Assembly: GCA_031292515.1 (NCBI GenBank)
Contig: JARLGZ010000080.1
Span: forward strand, 1 to 64,000
Direction: 5' to 3'
DNA from: Puia sp.
Lineage (GTDB): Bacteria; Bacteroidota; Bacteroidia; Chitinophagales; Chitinophagaceae
Length of the DNA stretch: 64,000 nucleotides
This document shows positions 1 through 8,151 of this stretch, in pieces (positions within the stretch are counted from its first letter, which is position 1; every line of letters starts with the position of its first letter). The position numbers and the translations under genes are program-made. The notes under the pieces were generated by a model. It made no database searches, was not told where the DNA came from, and worked only from the letters and a program-made list of their open reading frames with translations.

Positions 1-141
1 AGAGCGTCCCGACGCGACCATTTTTAAAACTTCTTCCTTGAAGGAGGCATCATACTTTCTCCGCGTCTTTTTCGTGCTTTTTCCAGTCATTGTCTTGTGA
101 AGTTAAGCAAATTGACTGTCCGGATTTATTGGTGCATCTCA
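1..141 (-). mobile_element. Left-edge fragment of an IS3-family insertion sequence, with the start of its orfA
   Basis: An ATG at 88-90 on the minus strand opens a frame that runs off the window. Its 30 residues begin MTGKSTKKTRRKYDASFKEE and continue VLKMVASGRS, which is the typical N-terminus of an IS3/IS911-type OrfA (helix-turn-helix part of the transposase). About 50 bp separate this ATG from the point where the cas9 reading stops. The inferred terminus reads TGAGATGCACCAATAAATCC on the minus strand, and starting with TG fits the TG...CA ends of the IS3 family. The exact end and the target duplication cannot be fixed because the other side lies outside the window. The element points the same way as cas9. 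Confidence 0.75.
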
Positions 142-2526
142 AATAACCTTCCTCAATTGAAACAGGGAACGGAAGACAGTCGGGTTTTTTATTGAACCGC
201 TAATAGGGGAATTTGGATAATACCTTTGAATGCCGTCTTTATCAATTTTTTTAACGGGTGGCTTGAACCTTTCTATGTCAGAAGGGTGGTATAATTTTTC
301 AACCTTTTTTTCATCGATTCCCAAGCCTGGATGAAGCAGGAAAAATTCTTTTATTTCTTCATCCAATCGGTTGATCTTTATAAAAGTTTTCTTCTGTAAC
401 TGTTTCTGGAAAGTATCACTTATCCATTTTCTTATTTCTTCCTGTTCAGCAAATGGTTTATCATTAAATGATTTCTCACCGTAATAAGAATGTAATTTTT
501 TTTGAATATTCTCTTTATCTATATCATCTAACTGGTAATCACTATCGTTGTTGCCATATTCATCCTTAAATGTTTTAAGCAGATCATTGACAGTACTTTG
601 CTTGCGTTTATTATCCTGGTAGTTGTCAATGATATCTTTTAACGCAGTTCTGATTTGCTGCTGCAATTCAATATTGGTCAACCATTTGTTTTCAACAGTT
701 GCCGTGTCTTTAAGAAGGTCGGGAAGCTTGGCAAGAAAGACCGCATGCGATTCAATTAGCCCTTCACGTAAAAAAGGAACAATATTGTTTATGGCTTTCA
801 TGCTGAAAGAAGCATATTCCTGTTTTAACTGGATGGTTGAAAATTTATCGGCAATCTTTTCATCATCGGTGAAATAATCTTTAGCAAATTTGTTCAGATA
901 ACTTTCTTTGTTATAGGTGAACAAGGCATGCCATATATCATTGACCATTAAATCAACTCCTTTTTCTCCTTTTCTAATGTTTGTTTTTCGATCTTTTATC
1001 CCGTTCTTCTTGCATTGCCGGGCTAAACTCTTTTTCCAAAAAGGTTCTGTAATGATGTCCTGCCATGAACGATCTGCCCAATCAGGTTGTTTCCAATCCT
1101 TGCCGAAAATATCCATCAAGCCGGCAGTCGTCGGGCATCCTGTTACTGTGGCGTTTCCTTTATAATTGAAAAATGATTTGCGAGGGTCCGGCTCTTCATC
1201 TTTCTTTTCAGGAGTTGGGTAGTCTTTGCAAAGCAATTTGGCTATTTCTTTAAAGTCAAATTGTTCTTTGCTTTTCCGGAAGAATTTTTCCCATATCTTT
1301 TTCTTTTCTTCATCCACAAGCTGCCGCCATTGACCCGTGTCTTTTATTTTAATATTATTGATAAATTTCAAAAGCCTAAATTCTTCAAAGGCGGGATGGG
1401 AAACCGGGCACCGGGGATGGTTGGGTTCAAGGGTACACTTTCCTATTAACCCTTTTTGTGACTTTAACTGGCGTTGAAAAAATATGCTATTGTACAGTTC
1501 CTTATATAAATCGCTGTTATCATCAATGCCTTGAACGCTACAGATTTCTTTAAACTCTTTTTGATAATGTTCCTCTCTGCCTGTATAATTGCTGCGGATC
1601 TTTTTATTCTGTTGAAACCAATTATAAAATAGTTGCCCAAGTGTTCTTTTTCCCCAGGTTTCCATTTCACTAGATAGGTCGGAAATCCCTTTCTTTACAG
1701 GCCCTAAGTTTTCCGGTTTGTTCAGGTAATATTCTATAAATTTTTTGCAGTCTTCAAGCTGGTACTTTTTTTCTTTAAACTCTTTTGCGAATTTTTTTTG
1801 CAGGTCAGAAAGGATCTTATCATCGTTGGTTTCGTCTTCCGAAATCCTGTCTTCAAAAAAAAGTTCCAGCTGCTCATGAAGTTCTGTATAGTTTGTCGGC
1901 TCTGATATGATGTTTAACAGTTCCGGTTTTATTATTTCTAGGATGCCTTTATCGGTTTTATCAAGACGGCTGCTTAAAAATCCTCTCCGTTGGGCAAGGT
2001 GGTAAAAGGCCCTTCCAAGCTCATACAGAGTTGTAATTTTTTCGGTTGCCGCTTTGTTCCTGAAATAATATGGATTTTTGATTTTCTTTTTTCTTAATTC
2101 ACTATCAGCCTGGTTATCCGTTTGAAGCCATTCCAGAAAAACAGGGTTGATCGGATAATGCTTAAATGTTTCGTTTTTATTTGTAACCTGGTTTTTATGT
2201 AAACGCCACTTTTCCAATTCTTCAATACCAAGTGGACAAAGTCCATGTTTTATCAGTGTTTTTAGAGTTTCATATTTCCTAAGTTTCTTTCTGAATTTTA
2301 ATCTTCTTGCACCTCTTTTGTCAGTCCGTGAAGCAGCCCTTGATTGCGGATTCCCGTAACTGTCCTTGTCCACGCCTTCTTTAAAGATGTGTGCACCTTT
2401 TTCCAGTAAAGTAAATTGTTCAACTGTTTCGCGGTAACCATTTGGTGAAACATAACTTCTGTCATAATCTACAACAGCCCATCCAATGCTATTTGTTCCC
2501 ATATCAAGCCCCAGTATTCTACTCAT
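139..2526 (-). pseudogene. cas9: cas9 N-terminal fragment (type II-C), interrupted by the IS3 element
   Basis: Cas9 is the crRNA-guided double-strand DNA nuclease of type II CRISPR systems. The 795 residues start with the RuvC-I motif (ILGLDMGTNSIGWAVVD, catalytic D8), followed by the arginine-rich bridge helix at about 62-88 and a long REC region. The reading ends in FQLRKVI, the conserved segment that normally leads directly into RuvC-II. RuvC-II, HNH, RuvC-III and the PAM-interacting domain are missing, whereas Bacteroidota II-C Cas9 proteins are usually about 1,400 residues. The TGA stop at 139-141 coincides with the inferred IS terminus, so the stop is probably supplied by the IS. The rest of cas9 may lie beyond the IS, outside the window. 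A fragment without HNH and complete RuvC cannot cleave. A tracrRNA gene lies upstream at about 2650-2740. Confidence 0.9.
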
Positions 2527-2649
2527 GGCAGTCGTTTTTTTGGTTTAGGGTTAATAAAATATCATATCAATTGCGGACAGAAATTCGGAGCAGGAATTTC
2601 TCAAGTGGTAGGAAAATTTGGATAAATGTAAAATAAATCTTTCCTTTAT

Positions 2650-2740
2650 GCAAAGAGAAATATCTCTTTTCTCAATCTTACCACAATAAGGCTATATGCC
2701 GTAGGTGAAAGCCTTTGGCCCTGCTTCGGTAGGGCCTTTT
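2650..2740 (+). ncRNA. tracrRNA of the type II-C CRISPR system
   Basis: The segment lies upstream of cas9 and is divergent from it. A putative anti-repeat (about 2651-2686) ends in CTTACCACAATAAGG. The ACAATAAGGC string is the hallmark of II-C tracrRNAs and is found in the Neisseria tracrRNA. It is followed by a nexus-like stem pairing AAGGC (2688-2692) with GCCTT (2711-2715). A perfect hairpin GGCCCTGC-TTCG-GTAGGGCC with one G-T pair (2717-2736) and a T run ends the RNA. The anti-repeat predicts a CRISPR repeat starting about (G/A)TTGTGGTAAGATTGAG; no copy of it occurs in the window. The 5' end is a guess. A TTTG at 2617-2620 could belong to its promoter, but no convincing -7 box was found. 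Confidence 0.75.
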
Positions 2741-2745
2741 GGTTT
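2717..2745 (+). terminator. Rho-independent terminator of the tracrRNA
   Basis: An 8-bp stem (one G-T pair) with a TTCG tetraloop is followed by TTTTGGTTTTT. It doubles as the last hairpin of the tracrRNA. Confidence 0.75.
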
Positions 2746-2975
2746 TTGCGCAATTTAATAATATATCAAGATCAGAACAATTGTTGTATATGACAGCCTT
2801 CAAAAATAGGTTCTTTTGAAAATATTGAGGTTCTGGCCTACCATTGCAGATGGCTTCGATATTGCTAGATTTATTTACAAAAAGCTATTCAACAGCGTAA
2901 ACGGCTGTTACTATAGTGGGGCGGTGAAGGAAATATTTTTTAGTGGGGTCAACTTTTATTTTGAACTCTTAGTAA
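2746..2975. other. AT-rich spacer between tracrRNA and toxin gene, no gene seen
   Basis: No CRISPR repeat, no credible CDS and no RNA signature was recognised. A short inverted repeat AACAGC...GCTGTT occurs around 2890-2910. Short open frames here look accidental. Confidence 0.5.
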
Positions 2976-3362
2976 TTATTTCCAAAGGAGCCTTTCGGTA
3001 TAACTAGGGAAATTTTCGTCTTTGGTAATAATGGTCAGGTTTTCGACCAACCCTTGCGCAATAATAATTCTGTCAAATGGGTCACGGTGGTGAAATTCAA
3101 GGGTAATGACCCTTTGCAAATGCGCAAAGTTTATAGGGAGGATTTCAATATCGTTTTCTGCCAGAAAGTCTATTATATTGTCGAAGTCTGATTTTAATTC
3201 TAACTTCTTTAAGCTGGATTTTAGGGCTATTTCCCAAATGCTGGCAATGCTGATATAACACTTGTTGTCGGTATCTTTTATGGCACTCAAGGCCCTTTGT
3301 GGTAACGCTTGATCCCCGGAGATAAACCAAATAAATGTGTGGGTATCCAGTAATAGCTGCAT
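2976..3362 (-). CDS. vapC: PIN-domain ribonuclease toxin (VapC type)
   Basis: The 128-residue protein has the usual PIN-domain length. VapC toxins cut tRNA or rRNA when freed from their antitoxin. The acidic residues expected of a PIN active site are visible: D6 in LLLDTHTFIW, E44 in SIWEIALK, D94/D97 in HRDPFDRIIIAQ and D115 in IITKDENF. The ATG overlaps the stop of the upstream small gene by one base (TAATG), so the two are translationally coupled as in most type II toxin-antitoxin operons. It sits in the mobile element, where such modules commonly stabilise the DNA. The PIN assignment is firm; the cellular target is unknown. Confidence 0.88.
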   Translation of the reverse strand: MQLLLDTHTFIWFISGDQALPQRALSAIKDTDNKCYISIASIWEIALKSSLKKLELKSDFDNIIDFLAENDIEILPINFAHLQRVITLEFHHRDPFDRIIIAQGLVENLTIITKDENFPSYTERLLWK

Positions 3363-3565
3363 TACATATAGTCTTTGAAGTCTTCCAGGGGGGCATCAAA
3401 ATCGGGGGTCATTTTGAAAAAATCCTTGGCATAACCAAACTGGCGTTCCTTTAATTTGGTATTGGGCTTTGCCTTTTGTTTTAAAAATTCTACAAAGTCT
3501 GATACCTCCTTTCTGAGGTCAGCGGGGAGAGAGGATATTTGCGCGTATAATTGAAAATCGGTCAT
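3362..3565 (-). CDS. Antitoxin partner of the PIN toxin (DUF2281-like)
   Basis: This 67-residue protein lies directly upstream of the PIN toxin and overlaps its start by one base. The sequence (QISSLPADLRKEVSDFVEFLKQKAK followed by a charged tail FGYAKDFFKMTPDFDAPLEDFKDYM) resembles DUF2281 antitoxins: an N-terminal helical dimerisation segment and a C-terminal tail likely to wrap around the toxin. Antitoxins of this kind usually also repress their own operon. Function is inferred from position, length and this family resemblance. Confidence 0.75.
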   Translation of the reverse strand: MTDFQLYAQISSLPADLRKEVSDFVEFLKQKAKPNTKLKERQFGYAKDFFKMTPDFDAPLEDFKDYM

Positions 3566-3575
3566 ATTTCAGAAT

Positions 3576-3995
3576 TTATTTTTTTCTTTCACCCGCCTGT
3601 TTTTCAAGTAGGGCAATCTTTTCATCCTTCTCTTTCAACATCCGTTCGTATAATTCCACAACTTTATCAACCGGATTAAAGGTAGGCTGGTAATTGTATT
3701 GATAGTTCGCACTATGGTTCAAAGTTGATCCGTCGTAGTTATTTTGAATATTGACTATAGCCGCTTCGTCGTCAAAATTTTTTATTGCTTCGACAGGGAC
3801 TTTCAAAATCTTCGCTACCTGATCCAATATTGCAGGATCAACCGTCTCCTTAGCCTCCAAATGCGAAATCTTCGATTGGGTCCAATCCTCCCCTAATTCC
3901 GAGGCTAAAGTCTCCTGCTTAATCCCAAGCATTTCCCGGAACCGTTTAATGTTCTGGCCTTCATGTACTTTTTTCGGCATATCGGTAGTTGTCAT
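3576..3995 (-). CDS. XRE-family helix-turn-helix regulator with C-terminal coiled coil
   Basis: In this 139-residue protein, residues about 12-70 form a Cro/CI-type HTH (NIKRFREMLGIKQETLASELGEDWTQSKISHLE). The middle is Asn/Tyr-rich and the C-terminus (VVELYERMLKEKDEKIALLEKQ) looks like a short coiled coil, probably for dimerisation. It ends 11 bp before the antitoxin start on the same strand, so it may be transcribed with the toxin-antitoxin pair. It is divergent from the hypothetical gene at 4161, with possible operators in between. Its targets are unknown. Confidence 0.8.
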   Translation of the reverse strand: MTTTDMPKKVHEGQNIKRFREMLGIKQETLASELGEDWTQSKISHLEAKETVDPAILDQVAKILKVPVEAIKNFDDEAAIVNIQNNYDGSTLNHSANYQYNYQPTFNPVDKVVELYERMLKEKDEKIALLEKQAGERKK

Positions 3996-4051
3996 CGTGC
4001 AAATTTAAACTTTTTATTCAACGGTAAGATAGCCAAAATTCTGAATAAAAT

Positions 4052-4070
4052 ATCGGTAAAACATCGGCAA
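4052..4070. promoter_or_regulatory. Possible operator: direct repeat ATCGGTAA / ATCGGCAA
   Basis: Two 8-mers, 11 bp apart start to start, lie in the intergenic space between the divergent XRE gene and the gene at 4161. A third related CGGTAAG lies at about 4022. One-turn spacing fits a helix-turn-helix repressor site, but this is inference from position only. Confidence 0.3.
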
Positions 4071-4160
4071 TAACTGTTAAAATATGGCTTTATTGAATTG
4101 AATATCAACTACATATTCCGCAATTTGCTTTCATGTTTTTAAACTTTCAATTATAAAAGC

Positions 4161-4646
4161 ATGGAACAGTCGGAAGAAATACCCAACCAACCGCCGTTTA
4201 ACGAAGAAGCCTGGTTAAAGTTGATCTTCCTGCTCAGTGATACCCAGGACTGGCTGAATGAAATGGTGAGCGGAGCCGTCATGCAAGTGCCTATGAATAA
4301 TAAGAAACGCTTATTCCGTAAGACCTATTATATCACCATTTCATCCCTGGCTCATATCCTGGAAAGGCATTATTACAAAATTCCGCGACACCCTGATTGC
4401 GGCAAATTCACCATACCCATACCCGAAATCCTGTCCCATTTGCGGGATATATCCACGGAACTGGGAACACCGATCCCCGGCTCCCTTGATCTGCAACGAA
4501 CGGTCAACGTAAATAAGACCGTCGGCTTTGATAGGAACGGGCTACCCACTACCAATATCTCAGTACTAACCGATAGCGGGGGCAGAATCACTACTGCTTT
4601 TCCCGGCATTTTCGCGCCAAGACCGATCATAATTAAGCAATCATAA
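4161..4646 (+). CDS. Hypothetical protein, 161 aa
   Basis: No family was recognised. The N-terminal half (LKLIFLLSDTQDWLNEMVSGAVM, then RLFRKTYYITISSLAHILERHYYKIPRHPDCGKFTIPI) looks helical and soluble, with HILERHYYKIPRHPDCGKF as a possible His/Cys cluster. There is no signal peptide or membrane segment. It is followed after 17 bp by a second unknown gene on the same strand, so they probably form an operon. Both lie in the accessory element. Confidence 0.7.
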   Translation: MEQSEEIPNQPPFNEEAWLKLIFLLSDTQDWLNEMVSGAVMQVPMNNKKRLFRKTYYITISSLAHILERHYYKIPRHPDCGKFTIPIPEILSHLRDISTELGTPIPGSLDLQRTVNVNKTVGFDRNGLPTTNISVLTDSGGRITTAFPGIFAPRPIIIKQS

Positions 4647-4663
4647 TCTAAAAAACGCCATTT

Positions 4664-5281
4664 ATGAAACAGGAACATGAATACCTAGAAACCTCCCTTT
4701 GGTATAGGGAAGAAATAACCGACCCCTATCAGGTCATTGCAGAATTTTTCTCCCACGCGGATGTTGCGTCTCACCGGAAGGTAATCAAGGATACAATAAG
4801 CGCCGCCTGTTCCGGGCGCATTTGCAATAAAAAGAATCCTGGGGACGTAATATTCGACTTTAAGATACTGGAATCCGTCATTAACGCCGCCTTCCTCTTA
4901 AACAAAGAAAAAAGGAAAAGTCCGCTTTCTATTAACAAGGACAATTTATTTGATCCTAACCTATATTGCGGGTGGCACGCTGGCCTTAACGAGTGGGATT
5001 TTTTTCCGCGTGTGCTGTCTCTTAAAGAATATATCAATCCCTACCTGGTTTTTAAACGTTTTTTCAAATATCTAACGCTGGCGGAATGGAAACGGGAATT
5101 GCAGGATTTAGTCGATTATGCCCTTGCCAGGACAAGTCTGTGGGAAGCAGGTATCGACTTTGACACCCTTCCTATATACTTACATCTCACAAAATTGGTC
5201 GAAGCCGCACATCTGATAGATGTAAGAGAAATCACCCATATCGGCGGAAGGATAAAAAACAGGTTGGAAAAGAAATATTAG
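4664..5281 (+). CDS. Hypothetical protein, 205 aa
   Basis: The protein is cytoplasmic-looking, rich in aromatic residues and helices (YQVIAEFFSHADVASHRKVIKDTISAAC; YLVFKRFFKYLTLAEWKRELQDLVDYAL), with no recognised domain. It follows the 161-residue gene closely. Its stop codon overlaps by 4 bp the stop of the convergent gene on the minus strand, a tight arrangement that leaves no room for a terminator. Function unknown. Confidence 0.7.
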   Translation: MKQEHEYLETSLWYREEITDPYQVIAEFFSHADVASHRKVIKDTISAACSGRICNKKNPGDVIFDFKILESVINAAFLLNKEKRKSPLSINKDNLFDPNLYCGWHAGLNEWDFFPRVLSLKEYINPYLVFKRFFKYLTLAEWKRELQDLVDYALARTSLWEAGIDFDTLPIYLHLTKLVEAAHLIDVREITHIGGRIKNRLEKKY

Positions 5282-5997
5282 GCATTTGACCGTTTTTTCA
5301 ATTCTTGCAGCCAGCCTTCCACCTCTTTTACCACTTCTCCTGCATCCACAGCTGGGAAATATTTCTGTACATAATCCCGAAAACCTTCTTTGGTCTTCGG
5401 GTTTTCCCATTCCATTACGGAAAGGCTTAACATCGGCCATTTCTTCGTCTGCTGCATAAAGCCATAAAGCGGGAAATACGGAGGCGCATAGTCAAAAGAA
5501 TTTTTTACCAACTTCTCATATAGGGGCGGAGTAAACGCCCTTTTCATATCCCGCACCACATCATAGAGAATACGGAATTTGCTACCCTCGTGGACCGTGG
5601 TAGCCAGTGCGGGCATTCCTTCGTCCTGGAAGAAAACGAACAGATATTTAATGAACCCCTCTTCCGTTACGTCACACAGGTCTTTACTATAAAAGGCATA
5701 TTCTTTCTTAAACAGGTCCAATGAAAAGTCGGACAGGTTTTTCTCTACAATAAAGTCGATCAACTCATTTTCCTTTTTTATAATGTCTTCCATTTTAGGC
5801 CCGAACATTTCCCCGTCCATGATTATGACGTACCGGGCCTTGGAAAACAACTCAAAGTAATAGCTCTTGAAATAGATCGTCCGCCGGTCAAATGTCACCT
5901 GGACATACAGGGGGTGCGTCAATTTGCCATGAAAGAAGACCTGGTTTAGCCTGTCATTCAAATATACCTTATGGCTGACCTTATATGTCTTATCCAT
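5278..5997 (-). CDS. Hypothetical protein, 239 aa
   Basis: This soluble protein of unknown family starts MDKTYKVSHKVYLNDRLNQVFFHGKL and is rich in Phe, Tyr and Lys throughout. No signal peptide, membrane segment or catalytic motif was seen. It converges on the 205-residue gene with a 4-bp overlap of the stop codons. About 260 bp of AT-rich DNA separate its start from the recombinase operon. Confidence 0.7.
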   Translation of the reverse strand: MDKTYKVSHKVYLNDRLNQVFFHGKLTHPLYVQVTFDRRTIYFKSYYFELFSKARYVIIMDGEMFGPKMEDIIKKENELIDFIVEKNLSDFSLDLFKKEYAFYSKDLCDVTEEGFIKYLFVFFQDEGMPALATTVHEGSKFRILYDVVRDMKRAFTPPLYEKLVKNSFDYAPPYFPLYGFMQQTKKWPMLSLSVMEWENPKTKEGFRDYVQKYFPAVDAGEVVKEVEGWLQELKKRSNA

Positions 5998-6261
5998 TTT
6001 TGTTCGTTTTTATTCACTTTGATGCTCTTTGAACGAGAAATGTGCCACAAACTTTACGAAGGCTAACCAAACTGTACAAAAGGCACCAAATGAAAGCAAA
6101 TGAGATTAAATGACGTTAAGCATTGCTAAATCTGTCACAATCTACAAAATAGTTATGGTAAAGCTAAAAATTAGCATAACAATTGTAGTAACTTAGAGGA
6201 ACAAAGATATTTTTATAGAAACTCATTTTGTGAAGTAAGGCGTTAAAAACGGGGGTGGCAG
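5998..6261. other. Divergent upstream region of the recombinase operon
   Basis: This AT-rich region has AAATGA repeated three times at about 6087-6115. It presumably holds the promoters of the minus-strand gene ending at 5997 and of the recombinase operon. No clear boxes and no copy of the tRNA-Ser 3' end were found. Confidence 0.4.
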
Positions 6262-6450
6262 ATGGGCAAGATGACGGGAGAAAAAGCAGCGAAAGTATTA
6301 GCAGAACATGGTACGCACATTACAGTAGAACAGGCCGAGATTGTGGTGGATTTTTTACGTAAATTAGCTAAGATGGCAGTGGCCCAACATCTCCGGGAAG
6401 AGGAAATGCCTCGGGAAAGGGAGGATGATATTACCAAAAAAACAGCTTAA
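6262..6450 (+). CDS. Small protein preceding the serine recombinase
   Basis: This 62-residue acidic/basic helical protein (GEKAAKVLAEHGTHITVEQAEIVVDFLRKLAKMAVAQHLREE) ends 9 bp before the recombinase start. Similar small proteins precede large serine recombinases in other Bacteroidota, to my recollection, so it may be a recombination directionality or assembly factor; that role is inference. A G-rich stretch (GGGGGTGG) sits just upstream of the ATG. Confidence 0.7.
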   Translation: MGKMTGEKAAKVLAEHGTHITVEQAEIVVDFLRKLAKMAVAQHLREEEMPREREDDITKKTA

Positions 6451-6459
6451 ACTTTACTT

Positions 6460-8022
6460 ATGTTGACTGTAGACTTATATATAAGGGTATCCACAGATGA
6501 ACAGGCCGACAGGGGCTATTCGCAGCGTGACCAGGAAGAACGGCTGCGTAAATATTGTGACCAAAAGCAATACACAATACGTAAAGTTATTTACGAAGAC
6601 CATTCCGCCAAAAGTTTTGAGCGCCCCGAGTGGAAAAAATTATTGCTTGACCTTCGTAGATATAAGGGGAAATCTGACCTGATCCTGTTTACTAAATGGG
6701 ACAGGTTCAGCCGGAACACCGGGGACGCCTACAGCATGATTAATACATTACGAAAGTTAGGCGTAGAACCCCAGGCCATTGAACAGCCTTTGGATATGTC
6801 AGTGCCGGAAAGCAAAATTATGCTTGCCATTCATTTGTCAGCGCCGGAAGTGGAGAACGACAGACGGGCCTTGAATGTATTTAATGGAATGCGCAGGGCC
6901 AGGAAGGAAGGCCGTTGGATGGGGCCTGCTCCTATTGGATATTTAAACAAGGCGAAAGAGGACGGAAGTAGATATATAGCCATTAACGAGGCCGAAGCCG
7001 GACATATTCGCTGGATATTCCAGGAGCTTTCCAAAAGGATATTCAACTCGGAACAGGTTTGGAAAATGGCAGTAGAAAGAGGGCTGAAATGCAGCAAACA
7101 CAATTTTTGGCTGGCAATCAGAAACCCAGTCTATTGCGGTAAAATCTTTGTGGCCAAATACAAGGACGAAGAAGAAATGCTTGTACCTGGACAGCATGAC
7201 GGCATTATTTCAGAAGAATTGTTTCAGGAAGTACAGGACGTGCTGGATGGCAGAGGCCGGATTTATCGTCCCAAATCACAAACCCAACCCGAATTTCCAC
7301 TGCGGGGATTTCTTATTTGCCCCCGATGCGGCAAGATACTGACGGCCAGTAAGTCAAAAGGAAGGAACAATTATTATAGCTATTACCATTGCACCCCCCA
7401 ATGTGGCATCCGGTTTAAGGCAGAGGAAACGAACTCCGGTTTTGTAACTGAGTTAAGGAAATATGTCCCAAAGAGCGGAATGGTCAATGTTTACGGGGAA
7501 TTAATTATGGAAGAATTTAAAGAGATGACCTACCATACCCGAAATGAACGCAACAAGGTGCTAAAGCAAATAGAGGTCATCGGTGCACAGCTTAACAAGG
7601 CCAGGAAAGACGTATTGTATGAAAAGATTGATCCGGCGGACTTTAAGATAATGAAGGTCGAAGGTGAAAAGGAAATCAACATGCTGGAAAAGAAAATGAT
7701 CCAGCTACCTAACGACACACGAACAATCGAAAACATAACAAGAAGGGGCATGGACAATCTTATCAGCCTGGATGAACGCTTTGAAAAGGGGACTGTTAAA
7801 GAACAACGGGAAATTGTCGGTTCAATTTATCCCGAAAATCTCACGTTTGACGGAGAGCATTATCGAACCGCAAGGCTTAATGAAGCAGTCCGTCAAATCT
7901 ACATGATAGAGAAAGAGTTACAAGAAAATAAAAACGGCACAAGCGAAGAAAATCTCGACTTGTGCCGTAAGGCGGAGAAGCAGGGATTCGAACCCCGGAT
8001 ACAGTTTGACCCGTATAACTGA
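6460..8022 (+). CDS. Large serine recombinase (integrase of the mobile element)
   Basis: This site-specific recombinase integrates and excises the element through a 5'-phosphoserine intermediate. The resolvase catalytic domain is at the N-terminus (LYIRVSTDEQADRGYS, nucleophile S11; KWDRFSRNTGDAY). It is followed by a recombinase domain, a zinc ribbon at about 284-325 (CPRCGK...YHCTPQCG) and a coiled-coil region. The last about 17 codons run into the tRNA-Ser gene on the opposite strand, producing the tell-tale GFEP from the T-loop; a tRNA terminator lies just before, in the same coding sequence. This layout indicates that the element is integrated at the tRNA 3' end. The natural stop of the protein may lie earlier in related elements. 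Confidence 0.92.
   Translation: MLTVDLYIRVSTDEQADRGYSQRDQEERLRKYCDQKQYTIRKVIYEDHSAKSFERPEWKKLLLDLRRYKGKSDLILFTKWDRFSRNTGDAYSMINTLRKLGVEPQAIEQPLDMSVPESKIMLAIHLSAPEVENDRRALNVFNGMRRARKEGRWMGPAPIGYLNKAKEDGSRYIAINEAEAGHIRWIFQELSKRIFNSEQVWKMAVERGLKCSKHNFWLAIRNPVYCGKIFVAKYKDEEEMLVPGQHDGIISEELFQEVQDVLDGRGRIYRPKSQTQPEFPLRGFLICPRCGKILTASKSKGRNNYYSYYHCTPQCGIRFKAEETNSGFVTELRKYVPKSGMVNVYGELIMEEFKEMTYHTRNERNKVLKQIEVIGAQLNKARKDVLYEKIDPADFKIMKVEGEKEINMLEKKMIQLPNDTRTIENITRRGMDNLISLDERFEKGTVKEQREIVGSIYPENLTFDGEHYRTARLNEAVRQIYMIEKELQENKNGTSEENLDLCRKAEKQGFEPRIQFDPYN
7924..7968 (-). terminator. Terminator downstream of tRNA-Ser, inside the recombinase gene
   Basis: Perfect 10-bp inverted repeat ACGGCACAAG (7934-7943) / CTTGTGCCGT (7959-7968). 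On the minus strand it is followed by TTTTATTTT. It lies 5 bp past the tRNA 3' end and is read antisense through the recombinase C-terminal codons. Confidence 0.8.
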
Positions 8023-8061
8023 TTTCGAGTCAGTCCCATTCAACCACTCTGGCACTTCTCC
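7973..8061 (-). tRNA. tRNA-Ser (anticodon CGA)
   Basis: The 89-nt cloverleaf reads on the minus strand. The acceptor stem GGAGAAG pairs with CTTCTCC and the discriminator is G. The anticodon stem ACTGA/TCAGT encloses the loop CTCGAAA with anticodon CGA. A long variable arm typical of serine tRNAs and the T-arm CGGGG-TTCGAAT-CCCTG follow. The 3' CCA is not encoded. The 3' half is overlapped by the recombinase reading frame on the other strand, marking it as the integration site. Confidence 0.95.
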
Positions 8062-8151
8062 GGATCCCCCCAAAAGCGGGAAGGGGTGCAAAAATAAGAT
8101 TTTTCAGGAATTAATCGATAAGATGATAGTTTTGGCGAATAATTCACCCTT

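Larger units (their letters stand above)
1..7973. mobile_element. Integrative element at the 3' end of tRNA-Ser (right part only)
   Basis: The region has a lower GC content than the DNA to its right and contains only accessory genes: IS, broken cas9, tracrRNA, toxin-antitoxin, XRE, unknowns and an integrase. The integrase abuts the 3' end of tRNA-Ser(CGA). A second copy of the tRNA 3' end, expected as the other attachment site, was not seen in the window, so the left boundary must be outside it. Whether the CRISPR remnant belongs to this element or was there earlier cannot be decided. Confidence 0.55.

Noticed and set aside
2746-2975. Possible CRISPR array near cas9
   Set aside because: No repeated unit of 30-47 bp and no complement of the tracrRNA anti-repeat occurs here.
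2816-3007. 63-codon plus-strand frame overlapping the vapC end
   Set aside because: No protein-like pattern, and it overlaps a well-supported toxin gene.
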